Positions 8,701-17,700 of a stretch of DNA of 64,000 nucleotides are shown one piece after another; position 1 is the stretch's first letter; each line of letters begins with the position of its first letter. The stretch spans positions 1-64,000 of the forward strand of contig JALZVT010000011.1 in the NCBI GenBank assembly GCA_023300545.1, read 5' to 3'. The notes below the pieces were generated by a model that was not told the DNA's origin, did no database searches, and saw nothing but the letters and a program-made list of their open reading frames with translations. The translations under genes were made by a program, and so were the position numbers. This DNA comes from Pseudomonadales bacterium (GTDB lineage: Bacteria; Pseudomonadota; Gammaproteobacteria; Pseudomonadales; Azotimanducaceae).

Positions 8701-11700
8701 TCAATCCGGAATTAGGTATCGTCAAATCAGCGACGACGATAGGTGCGCTACAGATAGACGGCACCTTTGACGTCACTTATACATTGCTCATCGAAAACAC
8801 CGGCGATGTCATCTTGACGCCGCTGACCCTGGTTGACGATCTAAACAGCACAAGCCTTCTCGGTAGTGCGTTCAATGGGGTTACAACGGCGCCAGCAGTA
8901 ACGCTTGCGACCAATAGTTCGGGTAACGCAGTAGCGCCATCAACAACTGGCGCAGCTTTCACCGGAACCGGTGCCGGAACTGCGCTAATCACCGGCACGG
9001 ATGGCCGCCTAGATCCATCAGACCAGTTTCAAGTGGTATTCACGGTCAACATAGATCCAAGTGCCACGGGCGCTCCTGCCAATCTTAACAACAGCGCAAC
9101 CGCTGGCGGCACTCCGCCAACCGGAACCGCCGTCACAGACACCAGTAACACCGGCACGGATGCCACTGGCACGGGCACTGGTGAACGTCCACAAGACAAC
9201 CCAGGCGGTCCCGGCACGCCCACGCCAGTGGCACCACCCGCGATCAACCCTGAAATCGGCGTCATCAAATCTGCAACTAACATCGGCGCGCTGCAGGTAG
9301 ACGGCACCTTTGATGTCACCTACACCGTTCTAGTCGAAAACACGGGTAACGTTCGTCTGACATCTCTGGTTTTGACCGATGATCTGTCGGCCACAAGCCA
9401 GCTAGGAACAACTTTCGCAGGCGTTACCAGCGCACCCGTTGTATCGCTCGCCACCAATACGTCAGGCAATGCCGTGGCACCAACAACCAGTGGCGCTGCC
9501 TTTACCGGCACTGGCTCAGGTACCGCACTCGTTACCGGTTCAGACGGCGTACTAGACCCCGGCGATCAATATCAGGTGGTCTTCGCCGTCACCATTGACG
9601 CTAACGCCACCGGTGCCCCCGCTACATTGGACAACACGGTGACCGCCTCGGGCACACCGCCCACTGGCAGCACGGTGACTGATCTAAGTAACACTGGCAC
9701 TGACGCCACAGGTGTCGCAACTGGCGAGCTTCCCACCGACAATCCAGACGGACCTGGCAGCCCAACACCGGTTACTCCGCCAGCAGCAACCGCTGAGCTG
9801 GGAATAGTGAAATCAGCAACAACCATTGGTGCACTGCAAAGTAACGGCACCTTTGATGTAACTTACACCCTGTTGGTTGAAAACACGGGCAATCAGACTC
9901 TGAACTCCCTCACTCTGATTGACGATGTAAATGCCACTGCGCAACTGGGCACCGCCTTTAACGGTGTGATAAGCGCACCTGTTGTTAGTCTTGTAAACAA
10001 CGCCTCTGGCAACGCCGTCGCACCTACCTCAAGCGCAGCTGTTTTCACCGGTACTGGCGCAGGAACTGCACTGGTGCTCGGCACCGATGGTCGACTTGAC
10101 CCTGCCGATCAGTATCAGGTGGTGTTCGCAGTCAACGTCAATCCGAACGCGACTGGCGCACCCGCCGCGCTAAACAACAACGCGACTGCTGGCGGCACGC
10201 CACCAAGCGGTACGGCTGTTACTGATACGAGCAACACCGGTACTACCGCGGGCGGTGGCAACACGGGAGAAGTTCCAGCCGATAACCCTGGTGGTCCCGG
10301 TACGCCGACCCCTGTCACACCACCCGTCGCAGGTCCACAAATCGGCGTGGTGAAATCGGCCACTACAATCGGCGCGGGTAAAATCGACGGCACATTCGAC
10401 GTCACCTACACCTTGCTCATTGAGAACACCGGCGACGTTACGCTAACCCCTCTTGCGCTCACAGACGACATGGCAAACGTAGCCCAGCTCGGCAGTGCGT
10501 TTGATGGCGTTGTGACTGCCCCGGTAGTAAGCATAGTTTCCAACGCATCCGGCAATGCCGTCGCACCCAGTACAAACGGAGTCGCCTTTAGCGGCACGGG
10601 CGCTGGTACAGGACTCATCACCGGTAGCGATGGCCGCCTCGACCCTAACGATCAATATCAAGTCGTGGTCACCATAGCCATTGACCCGAATGCCGCTGGA
10701 GCCCCAACCAACCTGTTGAACATCGCAACAGCCAGCGGAACGCCACCCAGTGGCACAGATGTTACTGACCAGAGTAATACGGGTACCGACATCAGTGGCA
10801 CTGGTACCGGCGAAATTCCGGCAGATAACCCCGGCGGACCAGGTAACCCAACTCCTGTGACGCCGCCTTCTTCGACGGCACAAATTGGTGTCGTCAAGTC
10901 AGCAACCACCATTGGTGCGGCTCAAACTGATGGTACCTTCGATGTCACCTACACGTTGCTTGTTGAAAACACCGGCAATACGACGCTCACCCCTCTTACA
11001 CTGGTTGACGACCTTAGAAACGCAAGCCTGCTCGGTAGCGCCTTCAATGGCGTTACCATCGCGCCAAGCGTCACTCTGGTTGCGAACAACTCTGGTAACG
11101 CCGTAGCACCAACCACAAGTGGTGCAGCCTTTAGCGGTACTGGCGCAGGAACCGCTTTGATCATCGGTAGTGATGGCCGACTAGATCCCACTGACCAGTA
11201 TCAGGTGGTGTTTAGCGTCAACATCGATCCAAACGCGGCAAGCGCTCCGACCACCTTAAACAACAGCGCTACGGCTGGCGGCACGCCACCCAGCGGAACG
11301 CAAGTTACGGACAACAGCAACACGGGAACAGATTTAGCCGGGTTAACCAATGGTGAAGTTCCGGGTAACAACCCGGGCGGCCCAGGCACGCCAACTCCAG
11401 TAGCACCACCTGCCGACGCTGCCAGCATCGGCGTGGTGAAATCTGCAATAGTCATTGGGTCACTGCAAAGCAATGGCACCTTCGACGTGACCTATCGCTT
11501 GCTGGTGGAAAACACAGGCGACGTAGTACTGACAAATCTCGCACTGAATGACGATCTTGCCGCCGCCACACAACTTGGCAGCGCCTTCAACGGTGTAACC
11601 GTAGCACCGGCGGTGTTCCTAACGACAAACGCATCTGGCAATGCCGTGGCACCCACAACGGCAGGCACCACGTTCACCGGCACAGGAGCAGGCACTGCCT

Positions 11701-14700
11701 TAGTGGTCGGCTCTGACGGTCGCCTCGAATCAGGTGATCAATACAGCGTAACCTTCACGGTCAACATCGCTCCCAATGCAGCCGGCGCGCCTGCTGCGCT
11801 CAACAACCTAGCCACTACGGCAGGCACTCCACCATCGGGCACACCCGTGACCGATGACAGCAACACCGGCTCCGATGGGGCTGGCAATGGCACTGGCGAA
11901 AACCCAGGCGATAATCCGAACGGTCCAGGCTCACCAACGGTGGTAATCCCACCGGTTGGGAATCCACAGGTGGGGCTGACAAAGTCCGTCACTGCGATTG
12001 GTGATGCACAAAACGACGGTAGTTTCGACGTAAGCTATCGGCTTGTGATCGAAAACACTGGCGACGTGGCGTTGACAAATCTAACGCTGGTTGATGACCT
12101 GTCAGCTAGCACTCAATTGGGTACAGCTTTTGTCGGCATCACGTCTGCACCCACCGTTAGCCTGTTAAATAATGCTTCCGGCAACGCAATTGCGCCAACA
12201 TCTAACGGCGCCGGATTCACCGGCACCGGATCTGGCACCAACTTACTCACAGGCACTGATGGCCGCATTGAACCGGGCGATCAATATGCGGTGCTGTTCA
12301 GCGCAACCATAAACGCAAACATCGCAGGGGCACCTGCCGAACTCACCAACACCGCGAATACAGGCGGCCGCGCTCCTGATGCGACGGTTGTCACCGACAA
12401 CAGCAACACCGGCACGGATAACACCGGCGCGCCAACTGGCGAGCTACCCGGCGACAATCCCGGCGGCCCCGGCTCTCCTACCCCTGTTGTACCGCCCAAT
12501 GGACTGTCACAGATTGGCCTTACCAAAGGCGTTACTGCGGTCGGGCCGCTGTTACCAGACGGATCATTCGACGTTACCTACCGCCTACTAGTCCGCAACA
12601 CCGGCGCAACAACGCTAACCGAACTGCGTCTTGATGATTCGCTCGAAAGCCCAACAACACTCGGCACTGCGTTCAACAATGTAGTTAGCGTGCCAGTTGT
12701 GGAACTAATCACTAATCTCACGGGTACATCCATCGCGCCGATCTCTCGAGGCATCGGATTTACCGGGCGTGCAGGCGGAACAGAACTGCTCACAGGCAAT
12801 AACTCAAGCCTTGCACCCAACGACGAATACGCAGTGACCTTTAGCGTCAACATCGATCCCAACGCAACAGATGCACCAAGCGTACTGAACAACATAGCAA
12901 CCGCCAACGGCACTCCAGAGAGTGGCGGCACTCCGGTCACCGACGACAGCAATACCAGCACCGATGCACAAGGTAACAACACCGGCGAAACGCCGACAGA
13001 CAACCCCGGCGGCCCCGGCTCATTCACTCCGGTAACACCACCGCAAGAAAATCCAGCGATTGGTCTTGCCAAACGGGCCACCATTGGCGGCTTGCTGGCC
13101 GACGGCACCTTTGATGTCACCTTTACGCTCGTGGCAGAAAACACCGGTGACGTGCAGCTGAGCAGCCTTACTTTAATCGACGAACTGTCAGCTGCCAGCA
13201 ACCTCGGTAGCGCATTTGTCGGATTACGCACTGCGCCCTCGATTACGCTCAATAACAACTCAGGCAACTCGGTTGAACCTGCACTGAACCCTAACTACAC
13301 CGGCACGAACACCGATCCTGCAATACTGCAAGGTACCAACGGTTTGTTGGTACCTGGCGACTCGTATGAGATCACGCTCACCGCAACTATCAACGCCAGC
13401 GCCCCAGGCGCACCTGCAGAGCTGACTAACCAAGGTTTTGCGGGTGGTACATCACCAGCGGGTGCCATACCCACAGATGCATCCGACAATGGTAGCCAGA
13501 CCAGCGGCCCCAACAACGAAGGTAGCGACGCTGATCCCACACCAATCGGCGTACCATCACTGACAGTATTGGTCGTCTCGAAGAGCACGGCGACACCAAG
13601 CGTGGTGGCGGGCGGCTTTGCCAGCTATATCGTAAACGTGACAAATCCCGGAGCCTTTGAAGCCACCGGCGTAACCCTTAGCGACGACTTACCGGGCGGC
13701 TTTAGCTTTGTGAACGATTCAGCTGAGTTGCTGCGAGCCGGTGTAAGTGCCGCCGCGGTCACAACCGGTCTCGACCCGGTCGTCACCGATATCGGTTCAC
13801 TCGCAGCGGGTGAAACCGTTAGCCTAAGCTACCTACTGCGGGTCGGTGCCGGCGTTGTCACGGGTGAACACACAAACACCGCCGCGGCACTCGTGTTCGG
13901 TACCATCGCCAGCAACGAAGCAACAGCTTCCGTCACGCTAGCCGAAGATCCTTTGGCCAGCACTACTCGCGTGCTGGGTAAGGTATTCAATGACCGCGAC
14001 GGCGATGGCTGGCAAGACGCCGCCTGGGCAACAGGCATGCGCCTGTCCGGCGGTCCATTTAGCGACGCATCCAACAAACATCGAAAACTTGAGAACCTAC
14101 CTGGCCGATTGTCAGATAGCGACATTGACAGCGCTCCCCGTCAGCGCATCGCTATCCCAAAGAGCTGGGGTGAGCTCGAAAAAATCAAGCTGACCACCAA
14201 AGAAGGTACGGTTCTATTCATCAACAAGAACGGCGCCATCGAGAGCAAACATCGTGGCCAGAAGAAACGTGGTCTAACCGCTCAAGACATCCAGGTAGAA
14301 CTGGTCAGCAGTCGTCTGAACGCTCGCAATCGCCAGCGCAACGACTATCTCGAAATCACCAACGTGGGTATTAACGAGACTGGCATACCGGGCGTGCGAC
14401 TAGCCACCGTCGAAGGCTTGGTAATAGAAACGGACCAATATGGTCGTTACCACATCGAAGATATCAACAACGTCGCATGGGACATTGGTAGCAACTTCAT
14501 TGTGAAGATTGACCCCCAAAGCCTGCCCCAGAGCGCCGAATTCACAACGGAAAACCCACGTGTAGAACGGCTAACTCAAGGACTCGCAAGTAACATCGAC
14601 TTTGGCGTGCGTATTCCGGAAGCACAATGGGCTGCATTCTCATGCCCGGCACCCATAACAAGCGACAACCGTGAAGCCACTCTGGATACCAGTGGCGTCA

Positions 14701-17700
14701 CGCTACGCACGGAACCGTTGACCGTCATTCGCTTCGAGTCTGGAAAGTCCGCAATTAGTGCCTCTCAAATTGGCGACATCAAACGCGGCATGGAACGCTT
14801 TCGCGGCTCACAAAACCTTCGGCTGCGTTTTAGCGGACATACCGATAACCAACCGCTAAGTGCACGCGCTCAAGCTATCTACGGCGACAATCAGGGATTG
14901 TCAGAATCTCGCGCCAAACAGGTAGCCCAACGCGTCACAGAAACTCTGGGCTTGAACGACAATGAAGTTGTCCTTGCGGGCTTTGGCGACAACATGCCAG
15001 TAGCTGGCAACGGCTCAGCAGCCGGTATGGCGTTAAACCGTCGCGTCACCGTTGAAGCTACCTTTGAGATACCAGCGCCTATTCAAGACACACAGATTTC
15101 CGTCGCCGCAAAGTCCGTTGAGGCAAATTGCATACCCCAGGCGATATCACAGGTAGAGCGAGCGCCAACAGCACTGACCATTCACACCGAGGTGCAACCC
15201 GTACAGATCTCTGAGGCAGTTACCGAGACAATTTCCTCCAAGGTTTCAGAGATTCGCTTCCGCTCAGGCAATAGCGCGATCAACCAGAAAGATCTGCAAG
15301 AACTAGATCGTCAACTCAGTCTACTGTGGGGCAAAGACAATCTTCGCGTCCGCTTTACCGGCCATACAGATAACGAACGCCTTGGCCCAAGAACTGCATC
15401 GCTCTACGGCTCAAACCAAGGTCTGTCTGAAGCCCGGGCAAGAGAGGTTGCCGAACAGGTGCAGCAATTGCTTGGCATCAGCAGCTCCATGGTTGAAATA
15501 GCGGGTCACGGCGACTCTCTACCGCAAGCGCTTAACACTACACCTGAGGGTATGGCGCAAAACCGCCGCGTTGAAATCGAACTGATTTATGACGAAACTA
15601 CCGGCGGCCAACCGAGTGTTGCGGGCGCATCGACAACAACGTCTCCAACCGTAGAGAAAAGCGTTGCCGTACAGAGCTTTGCCGCTAGCAGCAAACCAAC
15701 CCATGGCGTCGTGCGCGCCATCGAAGACCAGACTCAGATCGACCCCCGCCTGGCCGTTGTCGCCACTTACGACTACCTCCCTGAAGGCACCCAAGCGGTC
15801 AAGTTTCATCGTTACACCAACTATCCAGCGTTCATCAACACTCTGACTCTCGAGATCTACCAAGCATCAGACATCGACTTGACGCGCCCGATAGCTGTTA
15901 TCGACAGTGAGCTTAATGGCCAGTTGGATGTGACAGGCGGCATGATCTGGAACACGACCGCATTGCGTGCTGGAGAACGTTTTGTCTACGTACTAAAAGC
16001 AACCGGTGCTAACGGTGAAACGGACACTACGCACCCGCGCACACTGGACATACTGCCCGCAGACAAAATCAATCGAGAGGCAGAGCCGGTAGACGCCATG
16101 AGCATCTATGGCACCAGTGCGCTTGCCCAGCAAACTATTCCGGTAACAGGTGGCCGCATTCGGGTGTGGGGACTTGACCTTGCTACGTCGCACACGCTAA
16201 CCGTCGCGGGAGAATATATGCCGCTCGACGACAACGGCAACTTTGCGCTGGAAGCACATTTACCCCAGGGCACCTATTCGCTACCGGTTGTAAATCGCAA
16301 TCCGGCCGGCCCAGCCATGCAGCAGAACCTAAATGTCGAGGTAAGTGACTCCTACCTGTTTATGGTTGGCATCGCCAACGTCACTTTTGGTGGCAACAAC
16401 ATAGACGATCTGGTTGAACCCATAGCAGCCGATGATCGTTATACCAGCGATACCTACACCACCGGCCGCCTTGCCTTCTATTTGAAGGGCAAGATCAAAG
16501 GCAAATACTTGATCACCGCACAACTCGATTCGACAGAAGACGAGCTCAAAAACTTTGGCGACAACCTGCAGCGACGTGATCCACGCAGCATCTTCCGCAG
16601 ATTAGAAGCCGATCAGTATTACCCGGTCTACGGCGACGACTCAACAACTCGGAAAGATACCGAGTCGATAGGTGCAGGCTACGTACGCATCAACTGGAAC
16701 AAGTCTCAAGCGCTATGGGGTAACTTTGAAACGGGTATCACCGGCAACGAATTCGCCCAATACAATCGCTCGCTGTACGGTGCGCAGCTTGCTTACCGCA
16801 CTAATGCGGTAACAGAGCATGGCGACAACCGGGTTGCGGTTACCGCGTTTGCTTCAGAACCACAGAGCGTTGCTGCACACAACGAATTCGAAGCGACCGG
16901 TGGTTCACTGTATTACCTAAGACAAACTGACGTTGTTCGTGGCTCAGAAAAGGTCTGGATCGAAATTCGTCGTCGCGACACGCTACAGGTCATTGACCAG
17001 CTGGCGCTGCAACCCGGCGAAGACTACGAGTTCGACCATATCCAAGGCCGTATTCTGCTGAATCGCCCACTGAGCCAGATCACACCAAACCGTAATGACG
17101 CGATCATTCGCGATCAAGGTCTTGAAGGCGACCGGGTGTTCCTGGTCGCGAATTACGAATTCGTTCCTACCGGCTTCGACAACGATAATTTGAGCTCCGG
17201 TGTACGCGGTCAATGGTGGATAAGTTCAGCACTGGGTCTCGGCGGCACCTACATCAATGAGGCGCGTTCGGGTAACGACTATACTCTCGCCGGCGGCGAC
17301 CTGACCTGGCGCCATGGCAAAGGCACCTATGTGAAGTTAGAAGCGGCCACCTCAGAATCAAATCAGACCGTGAGCCTGTTCTCTGGCGACGGCGGCCTTA
17401 CCTTCAACAGCATCACGCTACCCACAGGTGCAACTTCTGAGGGTGATGCTTTTGGTATAGAGGCACGCTTGAACCTTGCGGATATTTCCGAGCACACGGG
17501 CATTTTGAGGGCCTGGTACAAGGATCGCGAGTCGGGCTTCTCAAGCTCTCGAGAAACGCTGCAAGGTACGGACACCACTGACATCGGCTTCGAAGCTGAC
17601 GTGCAGATCGGCAAGCGTTACAAAGTCATTGCCAAGGGCAATCAGCTGGAGCGCGAAGACCTCTCTGAAGATACGATCTTCAGTCTGCAAGGCGAAATGC

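Noticed and set aside
7148-13267. Series of open frames on the minus strand across the giant gene
   Set aside because: They recur at the same phase in every tandem unit and translate to low-complexity Val/Pro/Gly sequence, so they are shadows of the repeat.
7080-13553. CRISPR or satellite array
   Set aside because: The repeats are in-frame coding units of 181 residues within one gene, with no short direct repeats or spacers.
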